NCBI RefSeq assembly: GCF_004752005.1
Contig: NZ_CP038493.1
Location: 3,248,302 to 3,312,301 of the forward strand
From: Thalassotalea sp. HSM 43
Lineage (GTDB): Bacteria > Pseudomonadota > Gammaproteobacteria > Enterobacterales > Alteromonadaceae
Length of the DNA stretch: 64,000 nt
Reading direction: 5' to 3'
Position numbers and translations under genes: made by a program. Each line of letters starts with the position of its first letter. Position 1 is the first letter of the stretch. Below are positions 39,957-51,087 of this stretch, in pieces. The notes beneath the pieces were generated by a model. That model did not search any database, was not told the origin of the DNA, and saw only the letters and a program-made list of their open reading frames with translations.

Positions 39957-41120
39957 TTATTGAAACTGCAATTTAACGTAGTCAACTAGACGTGAAAACA
40001 TACTGCCTTCATTAACATTTTGTAGTGTAACTAATGGGTAGTTTGCCACTTCGTCACCATTTAATTGCAACGACACACTGCCAACAACTTCACCTTTAGC
40101 CAAAGGCGCGGTTAATTGACGATCTAATTTTACTTTCGCTTCAAGGTTTTTCTTTTGACCGCGAGGGATGGTAATCGCAACGTCAGACAAAATACCTAGG
40201 TCAACTTCTTTAATATCGCCCATCCATACACGGTTGGTAGCAAAGCTTTCACCGGCAGCGTAAGGAGTCACTGTTTCAAAAAAGCGGAAACCGTAGTTTA
40301 GAAGCTTCTTACTTTCAATCTTACGAGCCTGTTCGCTGTCAGTGCCCATTACAACGGTTACTAAACGCATGTCACCTTTAGTCGCACTGGTTACTAAGTT
40401 ATAACCGGCTTTTGAGTGATGACCTGTTTTTAAACCATCAACATTTAGGCTCTTATCCCATAACAGGCTGTTACGGTTGTATTGCTTGATGTTGTTGTAG
40501 GTGAATGACTTTTGCTTGTACAAAGCATACTCATCTGGCACGTCTTCAATAAGAGCGCTAGCAAGCGTCGCCATGTCGCGTGGTGTAGTGAAGTGGTTTG
40601 TACCACTTAAACCATGCGAGTTTTCAAAGTTAGAGCCTGACATACCCAATTGCTGTGCGTACGCGTTCATCATATCTGCAAATGCGCTTTCACTGCCTGC
40701 AAGATGTTCCGCCATAGCCACACAAGCATCGTTACCTGAGGCAACAATAATACCTTGGTTTAGTAAGCTAACCGGTACTTCAGTACCTACTTCAATAAAC
40801 ATTTTTGACGAATCAGGGAAGTTTTTCGCCCAAGCGTTTTCACTTACCATGACCTTGTCGTCATTCGAGATATTACCTAATTCAATTTCTTTACCGATAA
40901 TATAACTGGTCATCATTTTTGTTAATGATGCAGGTTCTAATTGAATATCGGCATTACCTTCGGCAATGATATGGCCGGTTGCATGATCGATTAAAATATA
41001 CCCTTCGGCGTTAATTTGTGGAGGCGCTGGAATGATGTTTTTAGCGCTTGCGACTGTGGCTGTACTAGCCAGCACAATGCCTGACAATAATTGAATTAAT
41101 TTATTAGCTGAATTGCTCAT
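39957..41120 (-). CDS. dacA: D-alanyl-D-alanine carboxypeptidase (PBP5/6)
   Basis: Penicillin-binding protein of 387 residues. A signal peptide ends near ASAK (about residue 27). Active-site motifs are SLTK (SxxK, near 66-69), SGND (SxN, near 128-131) and KTG (near 231-233). It trims terminal D-Ala from peptidoglycan pentapeptides. The C-terminal PBP5_C domain and a final amphipathic helix (SMFSRLVDYVKLQFQ) anchor it to the periplasmic face of the inner membrane. Confidence 0.95.
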   Translation of the reverse strand: MSNSANKLIQLLSGIVLASTATVASAKNIIPAPPQINAEGYILIDHATGHIIAEGNADIQLEPASLTKMMTSYIIGKEIELGNISNDDKVMVSENAWAKNFPDSSKMFIEVGTEVPVSLLNQGIIVASGNDACVAMAEHLAGSESAFADMMNAYAQQLGMSGSNFENSHGLSGTNHFTTPRDMATLASALIEDVPDEYALYKQKSFTYNNIKQYNRNSLLWDKSLNVDGLKTGHHSKAGYNLVTSATKGDMRLVTVVMGTDSEQARKIESKKLLNYGFRFFETVTPYAAGESFATNRVWMGDIKEVDLGILSDVAITIPRGQKKNLEAKVKLDRQLTAPLAKGEVVGSVSLQLNGDEVANYPLVTLQNVNEGSMFSRLVDYVKLQFQ

Positions 41121-41300
41121 TATTAACCTGTGTATTTTTATATTTGAAATAGTGAGTGAAACGACGTTCTTTATGCTTTTATTAGGTGAACGTGCTGTTT
41201 TTGCAAAATTGCCGAATAGTATAGCAATATTGGCCCCTTTGTTAAGAGGCTTGATCGCTTATTTTGCTATTATCAGCGCCTTTTGACCGGCTTTTTTCTG

Positions 41301-42170
41301 TTATTTTGGCGCAAACAGCGGATATGCTTCTTTATAACCCTGATTATGCAAACTGGCTAATAATTCTTGCGCTTGCTTCGCCTCTGATATTGGTCCTATT
41401 TGCACCCGAAAAAGTTCATTATTTTGCGTTAAATTTACCGGTACCTGTAATAAAAACTCTAACCCTTTGGCTGTATTATCTGCCAACATTTTATTGCGGG
41501 TTACCAGCACATGAATATAAGGTTGAAACACCTTGCCATTATCACTCTGAACTTGGTTTTTTTGCACAGCGTTTTGCTTTGCAATTAACGGGCTAGTTAC
41601 CGCCGTGTCGTTAGGTGTTTGTTGCGGCACAAACTGAGCGATATTAGATTTAGTTATCGCTTCAACTTTTACTTTTGCAGTGCCTTTGTTAAGCATGCCT
41701 AATTTGTAAGCGGCACTGTATGACAAGTCGATTAAGCGATCTTGATGAAATGGACCACGATCGTTGACGCGAACAATGACCTTACGATTATTCTCTAAAT
41801 TGGTTACTTGCACATAGGTAGGTAAAGGCAAGGCTTTATGCGCGGCTGAAAAACCATACATATCGTACACTTCACCGTTTGATGTTAGATGACCATGAAA
41901 CTTTTTTCCGTACCAAGATGCGGTACCCGTTTGCACGTATCCTTCAGCATTGTCCATGACCTGATAAGGAATACCAAACACTTGGTAATCTTTATTGCCG
42001 CCACGGCTCTTCTCGACAACTTGCGGCTGTGGTTCATTGAGTTCTTGCTCGCTAGGTAAGCGACTCGGAATGCTGTCATGTTTTTGCGAATATCGGGAAG
42101 GCTCAGGGCTTTGACAGCCAATCAAGGTGACACAGGCGCAAAACGCTAGACTTAAAACGGGCTTCTTCAT
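41301..42170 (-). CDS. rlpA: Septal-ring lytic transglycosylase RlpA
   Basis: Lipoprotein of 289 residues with lipobox LIGCQ near 16-20. The double-psi beta-barrel spans about 75-165: TGTASWYGKKFHG, then VNDRGPF with the catalytic aspartate and LIDLSYSAA. The C-terminal SPOR domain (about 215-289) binds denuded glycan strands at the septum. RlpA cleaves stem-less glycans during daughter-cell separation. It lies between rodA and dacA as in E. coli. Confidence 0.93.
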   Translation of the reverse strand: MKKPVLSLAFCACVTLIGCQSPEPSRYSQKHDSIPSRLPSEQELNEPQPQVVEKSRGGNKDYQVFGIPYQVMDNAEGYVQTGTASWYGKKFHGHLTSNGEVYDMYGFSAAHKALPLPTYVQVTNLENNRKVIVRVNDRGPFHQDRLIDLSYSAAYKLGMLNKGTAKVKVEAITKSNIAQFVPQQTPNDTAVTSPLIAKQNAVQKNQVQSDNGKVFQPYIHVLVTRNKMLADNTAKGLEFLLQVPVNLTQNNELFRVQIGPISEAKQAQELLASLHNQGYKEAYPLFAPK

Positions 42171-42273
42171 GGAGAGTTCTGTTTATTATTATTGAGAAAC
42201 GAATACTCCAACTATAAATGGCCTGCAGTGCAAGTACAACAGCACATTCAGGCCAATATGGTATTTTATTCGT

Positions 42274-43394
42274 TTAAGAGGAAATTAATCGCCTGTGAGT
42301 ACTGATTGCCATCAGTACACCAAAGCCGGCCATCAAGGTAACCATGGAGGTGCCGCCATAACTTACCAATGGCAGTGGCACACCAACCACAGGCAAGATA
42401 CCGGATACCATGCCGATGTTTACAAACACATAAACGAAAAACGTTAAGGTCAGGCTACCTGCCAATAGTTTGGTGAAGGCCTCTTGAGCATGAGTGGCAA
42501 TCCACAAACCGCGCATAACAATTAATAAGTAGATGGTTAATAAGCCAATGACACCAAATAAGCCAAACTCTTCACTGAATACAGAGAAGATGAAATCGGT
42601 ATGACGTTCAGGCAAAAATTCCAGTTGTGATTGGGTACCTTGTAACCAGCCTTTACCGGTTAAACCACCAGAGCCGATAGCTATTTTAGATTGAATGATA
42701 TGATAACCAGCACCGAGCGGATCTTCTTCAGGGTTCAGGAATGTCAGCACCCGTTGTTTTTGATAATCACGCATCAAAAACATCCACAAAATTGGTAGGA
42801 AAGCCGATAATAATCCCGCACATACGCCAATTAAACGCCAACTGGCACCTGCCAAAAATAATACGAATACACCAGAGCAGGCAATCAGTAACGAGGTTCC
42901 TAAGTCCGGCTGCTTGGCGATCATTAAGGTTGGGATCATAACCAAGGCAAAGGCGATAATGATGTGTTTGGTTTTTGCTGGTAAATCATATTTTGCAATA
43001 AACCAAGCAACGGTCATCGGTACCACAAGTTTCATGATTTCCGAGGGTTGGAATTTCATAAAGCCCAAATCGAGCCAGCGCTGCGCACCTTTACCAACAT
43101 GGCCAAACAACAACACGCCAAGCAACATCAATAGACCGAGTACAAACACCACCACAGCCCAGCGTTGATAAACCACCGGGGGATTTGCGCAACCACAAAC
43201 ATGACACCTAAACCTATGCCTAGGCGAATCACTTGACGTACTACCAAGTCCATATCTTGACCACCTGCGCTGTAAATCACAGCCAGGCCTAGACTCATTA
43301 ATACCAACAACACAAATAACAACGGCAAATCGATATGGATCCGCTGCAAAAAGGATTTCTTCTTTGTTTCGTCTTTACCGGTATTGCGTATCAT
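42274..43394 (-). pseudogene. rodA: Rod-shape SEDS glycosyltransferase RodA, frameshifted
   Basis: The ORF is split. 43394 to about 43180 encodes the N-terminus up to VMFVVAQIP in one frame; from about 43176 the other frame continues with [13 protein letters not shown] to the normal C-terminus (stop at 42274). A six-C run (five are present, G run at 43178-43182 on the plus strand) would give [10 protein letters not shown] and a protein of about 373 residues, the usual RodA length with ten TM helices and the [24 protein letters not shown] loop. RodA polymerises glycan with PBP2, so it should be essential. A sequencing error in the homopolymer is the simplest reason. It overlaps the mrdA stop by one base. 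Confidence 0.9.
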
Positions 43395-45358
43395 TATTTA
43401 TTTTTGCTCTGACTTTTACTGACCAAGGCGCGATTGGCGAAATATTGATCCATGATTTGACGGGCAACCGGGCCGGCGTTTGAACCACCACCACCTACCG
43501 CGACATTTTCAATGGCTATGGCAACAACAATCTCTGGTTTATCATGCGGCGCATAAGCAATAAACATCGCATTATCACGCTGATTTTCCGATAATTTTGT
43601 CGCATCATAGTCAACATCTTCAGCACGACCAACAACTTCACCGGTACCTGATTTACCCGCGGCTTGGTAATCGCTACCTAAAAACGCGTTATAACCGGTA
43701 CCCGCAGGTTTGCCAACCGTCGCGCGCATGCTATCAAGAATAATGTCCCAGTTTTTTTCATCGGCCAGCACTATCGGTGGCTTTTCATTAATTTCAAACG
43801 GGACAATTTGTTTTTCTACGTCACGGGAAGTGGCAATGTCGATACCATCCGTTGCCTCAGCTAAGCTATTTTCTGCGGTTAACTCAACGGGCTCGTGAAT
43901 ATGTGAAACAAAATGCGGTTCAACAACACGGCCTTTGTTCACTAAAATGCTTGTCGCTTGGGCCAATTGAATCGGCGTTACTGTCCAGTAACCTTGACCA
44001 ATACCAATATTTACCGTGTCACCGTGATACCAAGGTTGGTTGTAGCGAGCTCGTTTCCAGCCTCGACTTGGTAAGATAGCAGGGCTCTCTTCATATATAT
44101 CGATACCGGTAGATTCACCAAAGCCAAATTTAGCCATATTTTCACTGATACGATCTACACCAATCTTGTAGGCTAAATCGTAAAAATAGGTGTTGCAGGA
44201 GCGCATAACCGCTTCTTCAAGGGTCACCCAACCGTGTCCCCATTTAAGGTGGTCTCGATATTTACGCTTACCATTTTTTAAGCGGAACCAACCCGGATCC
44301 CATATTTTTGATTCTTCACGAATTAAATTTTCTTCAAGACCAATTAAACCAAGAAATGGTTTGATGGTTGAGGCGGGCGGGTACGTACCTTTGGTAACTC
44401 GGTTGATTAACGGCTTATCTTTGTTTTGGAGTTTCTTGTAATTTTTTGATGAAATGCCGTGTACAAACAGGTTGCCATCATAACTGGGGTTTGAATAAAA
44501 CGCCAAGATGCTGCCGTCTCTCGGGTCCATGGCGATAACCGCACCACGGGTACCTGATAAGGCGCGTTTGGCTATCATTTGCAATTCAATATCAAGGCTA
44601 AGGGTTAGATCTTTGCCGGATACCGGTGGTGTATAGTTTAACGTGCGCAGAATACGGCCACGGTTATTCACTTCAACTTCCTGATAGCCCATTTGCCCAT
44701 GCAGCATATCTTCATAAAAACGCTCAAGCCCTAACTTGCCGATATCTCGCGTTGCTTGGTATTGTTCGAGTTTATCTTGTTGCTCAAGTCGATTTAAATC
44801 TCGAGTATTAATTTTGGCAACATAGCCAAGCGAGTGGGTGGTCAGATCGGCAAACGGATAGTAGCGTTTTAGGCGTGCATCTATAACCACACCGGGCAAG
44901 CGGTGCAGGTTTACGGATACTTTGGCAACTTGCTCATCATTGAGTCTGGAGATTAATTCAAGCGGTTTAAAGCGACGCTTAAAACGCATTGATTTGATAA
45001 AGTTTTGCTTTTGCTCTTCGTCAATGGCGATAATTTCTGCCAAGGTGGTCAATGTATCGTTGATATCATCGACTTGCTCAGGAATGATCGACAAACTAAA
45101 AACGGGGCGGTTTTCAGCGAGCAACACGCCGTTGCGGTCATAAATTAGACCTCGATTCGGCGCAACCGGCAGCAGCTTGATGCGGTTCTTGTTAGAGTGA
45201 GTTTGATATTTCTCGTAGGCATTAACTTCTAGGTCATAGATATTGTTGAACAATATCAAAATCATCACCAATACGCCGATAAAGGTGATAAATGCGCGAC
45301 GTGCGAATAGGTTCGCTTCAGCGCTATGGTTTTTTATACTGACCCGTTTTACTGCCAA
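43394..45358 (-). CDS. mrdA: Penicillin-binding protein 2 (peptidoglycan transpeptidase)
   Basis: Class B PBP of 654 residues. A membrane anchor lies at 22-41, then the pedestal domain. The transpeptidase motifs are STIK (Ser330-Lys333), SCN (in MRSCNTYFYD, near 385) and KSGTG (near 570). It cross-links peptidoglycan during lateral elongation together with RodA, whose gene follows with a one-base overlap. Confidence 0.95.
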   Translation of the reverse strand: MAVKRVSIKNHSAEANLFARRAFITFIGVLVMILILFNNIYDLEVNAYEKYQTHSNKNRIKLLPVAPNRGLIYDRNGVLLAENRPVFSLSIIPEQVDDINDTLTTLAEIIAIDEEQKQNFIKSMRFKRRFKPLELISRLNDEQVAKVSVNLHRLPGVVIDARLKRYYPFADLTTHSLGYVAKINTRDLNRLEQQDKLEQYQATRDIGKLGLERFYEDMLHGQMGYQEVEVNNRGRILRTLNYTPPVSGKDLTLSLDIELQMIAKRALSGTRGAVIAMDPRDGSILAFYSNPSYDGNLFVHGISSKNYKKLQNKDKPLINRVTKGTYPPASTIKPFLGLIGLEENLIREESKIWDPGWFRLKNGKRKYRDHLKWGHGWVTLEEAVMRSCNTYFYDLAYKIGVDRISENMAKFGFGESTGIDIYEESPAILPSRGWKRARYNQPWYHGDTVNIGIGQGYWTVTPIQLAQATSILVNKGRVVEPHFVSHIHEPVELTAENSLAEATDGIDIATSRDVEKQIVPFEINEKPPIVLADEKNWDIILDSMRATVGKPAGTGYNAFLGSDYQAAGKSGTGEVVGRAEDVDYDATKLSENQRDNAMFIAYAPHDKPEIVVAIAIENVAVGGGGSNAGPVARQIMDQYFANRALVSKSQSKNK

Positions 45359-45364
45359 GGGTTA

Positions 45365-45835
45365 CTACTCCCGATGATAGGGGTGATTATTATTAATACT
45401 CCAGGCACGATACAGACTTTCTGCAATCATGATCCTTACCATGGGGTGTGGTAGCGTTAGAGGCGATAATGACCACTTTTGTTCCGATGCTTTTATGCAT
45501 GCCGGCGCCAAACCTTCAGGACCACCTACCAATAACGCCACATCTCTGCCGTCCATTTGCCAATTTTGCAATTGAGTCGCGAGTTGTGGCGTGGTCCATG
45601 GCTTGCCTTCCACTTCTAAGGTCACGACACGAGAACCTTTTGGTACCGCAGCCATGGTTTGCTCGCCTTCTTTTTCTAGAATACGAGCGATATCAGCATT
45701 TTTACCACGCTTACCTGGGGTGATTTCTACCAGATCAAAGCTCAGATCACGAGGAAAGCGACGGGCATATTCACTAAACCCCTCAGCAATCCATTTTGGC
45801 ATCTTATTGCCAACGGCAATCAGGGTAATGCGCAT
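45365..45835 (-). CDS. rlmH: 23S rRNA (pseudouridine1915-N3)-methyltransferase
   Basis: SPOUT methyltransferase of 156 residues that methylates m3-pseudouridine 1915 of 23S rRNA. The SAM-binding knot carries [11 protein letters not shown] near 101-111, and [19 protein letters not shown] near the C-terminus. It lies five bases downstream of rsfS and just before mrdA, the conserved order. Confidence 0.95.
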   Translation of the reverse strand: MRITLIAVGNKMPKWIAEGFSEYARRFPRDLSFDLVEITPGKRGKNADIARILEKEGEQTMAAVPKGSRVVTLEVEGKPWTTPQLATQLQNWQMDGRDVALLVGGPEGLAPACIKASEQKWSLSPLTLPHPMVRIMIAESLYRAWSINNNHPYHRE

Positions 45836-45840
45836 ATGTG

Positions 45841-46164
45841 CTAGTCTTCAGTCCAAAGTTTTTCTAACTGATAAAAGTCGCGAATGTCATCCGTCATAAC
45901 ATGGACAACGACATCGCCTAAATCAAGCAGCGCCCATTCACCAATATCATTACCTTCAATACCCAAACTATCAAACGTTGAACGTTTTACTTCGGTATGT
46001 AAGTTATCGGTGATTGATTTTACGTGACGTGTAGAGTTACCCGAGCAAATAATCATAAAGTCGGTAAAGCTTGCTTTACCTTGCACATCTATGGTGACAA
46101 CATCGCGAGCTTTCATGTTATCTAGTTGCTCTAGGACAAATTCAACTAATTGTTCAGTTTGCAA
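45841..46164 (-). CDS. rsfS: Ribosomal silencing factor RsfS
   Basis: Protein of 107 residues that binds uL14 and blocks 30S-50S joining in stationary phase. Family blocks [19 protein letters not shown] (near 20-38), then CSGNSTRHV and [17 protein letters not shown], are intact. It is co-transcribed with rlmH. Confidence 0.95.
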   Translation of the reverse strand: MQTEQLVEFVLEQLDNMKARDVVTIDVQGKASFTDFMIICSGNSTRHVKSITDNLHTEVKRSTFDSLGIEGNDIGEWALLDLGDVVVHVMTDDIRDFYQLEKLWTED

Positions 46165-46247
46165 TAGGATTCCTTACTGGTCGGTTAAAGGCCGTATATA
46201 GCCATAAAATTGCTTACTCATTTCGGCTATTCTAGCCCGAACTGGCG

Positions 46248-46901
46248 CTAATTTACAGAGCTTGGACGCTGATATAGCTGATTTTCTTTAATGTAGCGTG
46301 CGATGTAGTCAGGTAAAGGCAAATTTTGTTGTTGGTCAGTTTCTATACTGTGGCGGATTTGTGTTGAAGAAATGTCTATTTGACAAGTAGTTAGCAACAA
46401 TATCAGTCCAGAAGGCTTGGCCAATACTTGATTGACATCATCGCGAATCTTGTCGTGCAGTGGGGAGTTGGATATGTCGCTTGGATCATAGCCTGGACGA
46501 GTGCTAACCACAAAATGACAGTGTTGCAAGATGTCATCGATGCGATACCAGGTATGTAAATTCAATAATGAATCGGTACCAATGAAGAAAAACAACTGCG
46601 CATCAGGGTTCTCTGCTCGAAGTTCGATGATCGAAGTTAACGTATATGATGCTTGCTGGCGTTGCAATTCTCTGTCATCGCAGACAAATAATGGTTCATG
46701 CTGACATACTAATGTAATCATCGCTAAGCGTTGTTGACTGCTGGCATGAGCTACCGCTTTATGAGGTGGAATGTTGGCAGGCATGAGGCGCACTTGGCTA
46801 AGGTTTAGCGCCTTAGCGAGGTCTTTACATGGTTCGATATGGCCTGAGTGTATGGGGTCAAAGGTGCCGCCAAATATGCCAATACGTTGTTGATTCATCA
46901 T
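46248..46901 (-). CDS. nadD: Nicotinate-nucleotide adenylyltransferase
   Basis: Enzyme of 217 residues making NaAD from NaMN and ATP. The nucleotidyltransferase motif GGTFDPIHSGH is at 10-20 and ISSTQIR near 189-195. The second ATG (46898) is an equally good start. It is followed by an 83-bp gap to rsfS with no obvious terminator. Confidence 0.94.
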   Translation of the reverse strand: MMNQQRIGIFGGTFDPIHSGHIEPCKDLAKALNLSQVRLMPANIPPHKAVAHASSQQRLAMITLVCQHEPLFVCDDRELQRQQASYTLTSIIELRAENPDAQLFFFIGTDSLLNLHTWYRIDDILQHCHFVVSTRPGYDPSDISNSPLHDKIRDDVNQVLAKPSGLILLLTTCQIDISSTQIRHSIETDQQQNLPLPDYIARYIKENQLYQRPSSVN

Positions 46902-46923
46902 AATTCGCTCGTGAATCGACTGT

Positions 46924-47979
46924 TTATGCCTGCATATCGTAATCTAGCGCCAATGCTTGTGTACCATCGGCAAAGTAAACACTGATGCACACATCGCTAA
47001 GCAAAAGAAACGGGTCGAAATCACTGGCGGTTTTGCTGATCAAGTCGACTTGCCCTAAACGTTTTTTCGCTTGTTTGATGTTGTTAATTGATACCTGTTT
47101 TAAGGCATTTTGGTAGAGCGGCTTTTTCTTATCCCAGACTTTAAACTGCTTCATGACATCGTTAAAGCTGCTGCCTTGACTCAGCTGAGTTTGCATCTGC
47201 TCTAACTGACTTAACTGATTATGCAGTGCCCAAATCAATTGTGCGCCCACCACGCCTTCGTGCTTCATTTGCGTAAGCATGTCATTAACTTTGCTAAGTT
47301 CGCCTGCCAATAAAGCGTCGGTTAATTGAAATGGCGTAAACTTAGATTGGCGTATCAGTAATGATTCCAAATGGTTGGCGTCAATGTACTGCTGATTATA
47401 CAGCAACATTAGCTTTTCCATTTCTTGCGCTAGAGCAGGGATGTTACCAGCAAAAAAGTCAATCAACATGCGTTGCGCATCTGCGCTTAAGTTTAAGTTG
47501 AGGCGCTGACATTGTTGAGACAACCAAATCGTTAAACCTTTGCCTTCAAGGTCATACAAGGGAATGTAGCAGCCTTGCTTTTCTAAGGTTTTAAACCATT
47601 TCTTTTTGCTACTTGAGGCATCTAACTTATTGCCATGCAAGATCAACATCACATCGGATTGCCCGGTTGCTTGCAGTTCAGCAATCTCGGTTAAAACCTT
47701 ACTACTTTGCTCATTAACTTTGTTGTTGCCCATGTCTATTTCAATGATGCGCAGACTTGAGAATAAACTCATGCTGTTAAATTCATTGAGCAAGTCATGA
47801 AAGTTAAAGTGTTCGTCATTGCTGAACCGAATCAGTTCATCGTAACCTTGTTGCTTGGCGTGTAATTTGATTTGCGCAAGTGCGTCATTTTTCTGCCAAG
47901 GTTCATCACCAAATACTAAAAACGTATGATCAAGTTTTTTCTGTAACTGCTTGTTGAGTTGGCTATGATAAATGCGCAT
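46924..47979 (-). CDS. holA: DNA polymerase III subunit delta
   Basis: Clamp-loader delta subunit of 351 residues. FLVFGDEPWQKNDAL near 20-34 is the family's N-terminal block, followed by the AAA+-like lid and collar domains (about 150-330). It opens the beta clamp during loading. It lies between lptE and nadD as in E. coli. Confidence 0.92.
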   Translation of the reverse strand: MRIYHSQLNKQLQKKLDHTFLVFGDEPWQKNDALAQIKLHAKQQGYDELIRFSNDEHFNFHDLLNEFNSMSLFSSLRIIEIDMGNNKVNEQSSKVLTEIAELQATGQSDVMLILHGNKLDASSSKKKWFKTLEKQGCYIPLYDLEGKGLTIWLSQQCQRLNLNLSADAQRMLIDFFAGNIPALAQEMEKLMLLYNQQYIDANHLESLLIRQSKFTPFQLTDALLAGELSKVNDMLTQMKHEGVVGAQLIWALHNQLSQLEQMQTQLSQGSSFNDVMKQFKVWDKKKPLYQNALKQVSINNIKQAKKRLGQVDLISKTASDFDPFLLLSDVCISVYFADGTQALALDYDMQA

Positions 47980-47992
47980 TAATCAGACAACC

Positions 47993-48505
47993 TTAAATTT
48001 CAATACTGGCAAGGTTTCTAAGAATGATATCAGCAGCTTCCAAACGCATTTCTTTGCGCAGTAAGCTTAATTCTCGTGACTTTGCTAATGCTCTATCGGG
48101 ATCATCTTGATAATTTCGGGTGACGTTGAAATTAAATTGTTGACTTTCATCGTAAGCAACAATGATTTCGTAACTTACCGAGTAGGTCAGTTCATATTCG
48201 GCAACCTGACCGTTTTCGAATAAGCTCAAGGTACGACGACTTAAACCGTCTTTAACGATACGAAGATGTGGAATATTGGTATCGGCGGTTTTTACAATAT
48301 TGACGTCATTGACGGCCAAATGTTGTTTAACCAAACGAGTCAGCTCACCATGGGGATCCGGGGAGCTAACATAAAGTGTTTGCAGTTGCTCGGGAAGTAA
48401 GTAATCACCGCGCAGTTTAAATCCACAACCACTGATTAGAGAGACCGTAAGCAAAGCGCTTACGGTCAGGGTGAACAGATTTTTAATGGTTTTTTTTAAT
48501 GACAT
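47993..48505 (-). CDS. lptE: LPS-assembly lipoprotein LptE
   Basis: Lipoprotein of 170 residues with lipobox LISGCG near 23-28 and the family's GFKLRGDYLLP start. It plugs the LptD barrel and helps deliver LPS to the outer leaflet. It begins at the last base of the leuS stop. Confidence 0.92.
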   Translation of the reverse strand: MSLKKTIKNLFTLTVSALLTVSLISGCGFKLRGDYLLPEQLQTLYVSSPDPHGELTRLVKQHLAVNDVNIVKTADTNIPHLRIVKDGLSRRTLSLFENGQVAEYELTYSVSYEIIVAYDESQQFNFNVTRNYQDDPDRALAKSRELSLLRKEMRLEAADIILRNLASIEI

Positions 48506-51087
48506 TAATTGGCCACAATATTCACCAGTTTGCCAGGTACATAAATGACCTTACGAACGGTTTTTCCTTCAGTAAACTTAGTAACATTCTCCTCATTAAG
48601 AGCTTGTTTTTCAACATCTTCTTGAGAAGCAGTGCTTGCTACTGTGATCTTAGCACGTAATTTGCCGTTTACCTGTACAATAACCAATTTTTCGTCTTCA
48701 ACCAAGGCTGCTTTGTCAACTTGTGGCCATACGGCCTCTTCAACTTCGCTGCCGTCACCAACAAGTGCCCATAGTTCATGACCTAAATGCGGGGTAATTG
48801 GCGTAAGCATCAAGACAATCGCTTGCACCGCTTCTTTCATTACCGCTCTATCAGCGTCTGACTCTAGCTTGGCTTTCGCTAGTGTGTTCATCAATTCCAT
48901 AATGGCTGCGATAGCCGTATTAAAGGTATTACGACGACCAATATCATCGGTGACCTTAGTGATGGTCTTGTGTACTTCACGACGAAGGTTCTTATGTGCT
49001 GCTTCAAGTGTTACTTGCTCTAATGCTAAGGCATCACCGGCTTCGGTAAAGTCATGAACCAATTTCCAAACACGTTTTAAGAAGCGATGCGCACCTTCAA
49101 CACCAGCATCAGACCATTCGAGTGTTTGCTCTGGTGGCGAGGTGAACATGATAAACAAACGAACGGTATCGGCACCAAATAGGTCGATAACTTCCTGAGG
49201 ATCAATACCGTTGTTTTTTGACTTACTCATTTTGCTCATACCAGCAGAAATAACCGGCATGCCATCAACTTTTGAGTTTGCTGAAATAACTTGGCCTTTG
49301 TCGTTGCGTTCAACATCAACATCGGTCGGTGAAATCCAGGTTTGTGCACCGTTACTTTCTTCACGGTAATAGGTATCCGCTAAAACCATACCTTGACACA
49401 ATAAGCTTTTGAACGGTTCATCGGATTCAACTAAGCCGACGTCACGTAGTAGTTTGTGGAAGAAGCGAGAATACAATAAATGCAAAATGGCGTGTTCAAT
49501 ACCACCAATGTATTGATCTACAGGCAACCAGTAATTGGCTTTTTGTGGATCCAACATGCCAGTATCGTGCTCAGGAGAACAATAACGGGCGTAGTACCAT
49601 GACGACTCCATAAAGGTGTCGAAGGTATCGGTTTCGTGGAATGCAGGCTGACCATTGTAGGTTGTTTTTGCCCACTCTGGATCGGCTTTGATTGGCGATG
49701 TAACACCATCCATAACCACATCTTCCGGTAACTCAACGGGTAGCATGTCTTCAGGTACAGGTACTGATTCACCGTTTTCCAATGTCAACATTGGAATTGG
49801 CGCGCCCCAATATCGTTGGCGAGAAACACCCCAATCACGCAAGCGGTAATTTACGGTGATTTTACCTTTACCTAGAGATTCAAGTTTTGCGGCAATCGCT
49901 TTAAATGCGGCATCAAAATCTAAGCCGTCAAATTCACCAGAATTTACTAAGGTATTTTTCTCAACGATAGCGGCTAGGTTAATATCGTCGCCTTCGGTAG
50001 CGCTAATGACTTGTTTGATTTCAAGGCCGTATTTTTTGGCAAATTCATAATCACGTTGATCATGACCTGGTACTGACATAACCGCACCAGAGCCGTAATC
50101 CATCAAGACAAAGTTCGCAGCCCATACTGGCACAAGTTCACCGGTTAGCGGGTGAATCGCTTTAAGACCCGTATCAACACCAAGTTTTTCCATGGTCGCC
50201 ATTTCCGCTTCACTGGCTTTGTTGTTTTTGCATGCATCAACAAAGCTGGCTAGCGCGGCATTGTCTTTCGCAGCATTTAACACCAACGGATGCTGGGCGG
50301 CCAATGCGACGTAAGTAACACCCATTACGGTATCAGGACGAGTGGTGTAGATATCAAAACTTTCGTCGCTGTCAGCCAAATCGAACGTCATATCAACGCC
50401 TTCAGAGCGACCAATCCAGTTACGTTGCATGGTCTTTACTTGCTCAGGCCAGTTTTCAAGCTGATCCAAGTCGCTCAATAACTCTTCCGCGTAATCGGTG
50501 ATTTTGATAAACCACTGTGGAATTTCTTTGCGCTCAACAATAGCGCCTGAACGCCAACCGCGACCGTCGATAACCTGCTCATTTGCTAATACGGTTTGAT
50601 CAACTGGATCCCAGTTTACCGTGGCGTTTTTCTTATAGACCAAACCTTTTTCATAAAGCTTGGTGAAAAACCATTGTTCCCAGCGGTAGTAATCTTTTTG
50701 ACAGGTCGCAAATTCACGATCCCAGTCATAGGCAAAACCAAGCGACTTAAGTTGGTTACGCATGTAATCTACATTTTCATAAGTCCAAGATGCTGGCGCG
50801 GCTTTGTTTTTAATCGCCGCGTTCTCTGCCGGCAAACCAAACGCATCCCAACCCATAGGCTGTAAAACATTTTTGCCTTGCAGACGTTGATAACGACTGA
50901 TCACATCACCCAATGTGTAGTTACGAACGTGGCCCATATGCAGGCGCCCACTTGGGTAAGGGAACATTGATAGGCAGTAGAACTTTTCTTTGCCTTCAAT
51001 TTCTTTGGCTTTAAATGTTTTTTTCTCCATCCAGCGTTGCTGAATTTTTTGCTCAATAGATTGAGGATTGTAAATGGCTTCCATCAA
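48505..51087 (-). CDS. leuS: Leucyl-tRNA synthetase
   Basis: Class Ia synthetase of 860 residues, the usual length. The HIGH motif reads HMGH at 50-53, and KMSKS occurs near 616-620. The editing (CP1) domain lies about 225-415, with the TTRPDTVMG segment near 250. It charges tRNA-Leu. It heads the minus-strand cluster; its promoter lies in the 51088-51289 divergent region. Confidence 0.97.
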   Translation of the reverse strand: MMEAIYNPQSIEQKIQQRWMEKKTFKAKEIEGKEKFYCLSMFPYPSGRLHMGHVRNYTLGDVISRYQRLQGKNVLQPMGWDAFGLPAENAAIKNKAAPASWTYENVDYMRNQLKSLGFAYDWDREFATCQKDYYRWEQWFFTKLYEKGLVYKKNATVNWDPVDQTVLANEQVIDGRGWRSGAIVERKEIPQWFIKITDYAEELLSDLDQLENWPEQVKTMQRNWIGRSEGVDMTFDLADSDESFDIYTTRPDTVMGVTYVALAAQHPLVLNAAKDNAALASFVDACKNNKASEAEMATMEKLGVDTGLKAIHPLTGELVPVWAANFVLMDYGSGAVMSVPGHDQRDYEFAKKYGLEIKQVISATEGDDINLAAIVEKNTLVNSGEFDGLDFDAAFKAIAAKLESLGKGKITVNYRLRDWGVSRQRYWGAPIPMLTLENGESVPVPEDMLPVELPEDVVMDGVTSPIKADPEWAKTTYNGQPAFHETDTFDTFMESSWYYARYCSPEHDTGMLDPQKANYWLPVDQYIGGIEHAILHLLYSRFFHKLLRDVGLVESDEPFKSLLCQGMVLADTYYREESNGAQTWISPTDVDVERNDKGQVISANSKVDGMPVISAGMSKMSKSKNNGIDPQEVIDLFGADTVRLFIMFTSPPEQTLEWSDAGVEGAHRFLKRVWKLVHDFTEAGDALALEQVTLEAAHKNLRREVHKTITKVTDDIGRRNTFNTAIAAIMELMNTLAKAKLESDADRAVMKEAVQAIVLMLTPITPHLGHELWALVGDGSEVEEAVWPQVDKAALVEDEKLVIVQVNGKLRAKITVASTASQEDVEKQALNEENVTKFTEGKTVRKVIYVPGKLVNIVAN

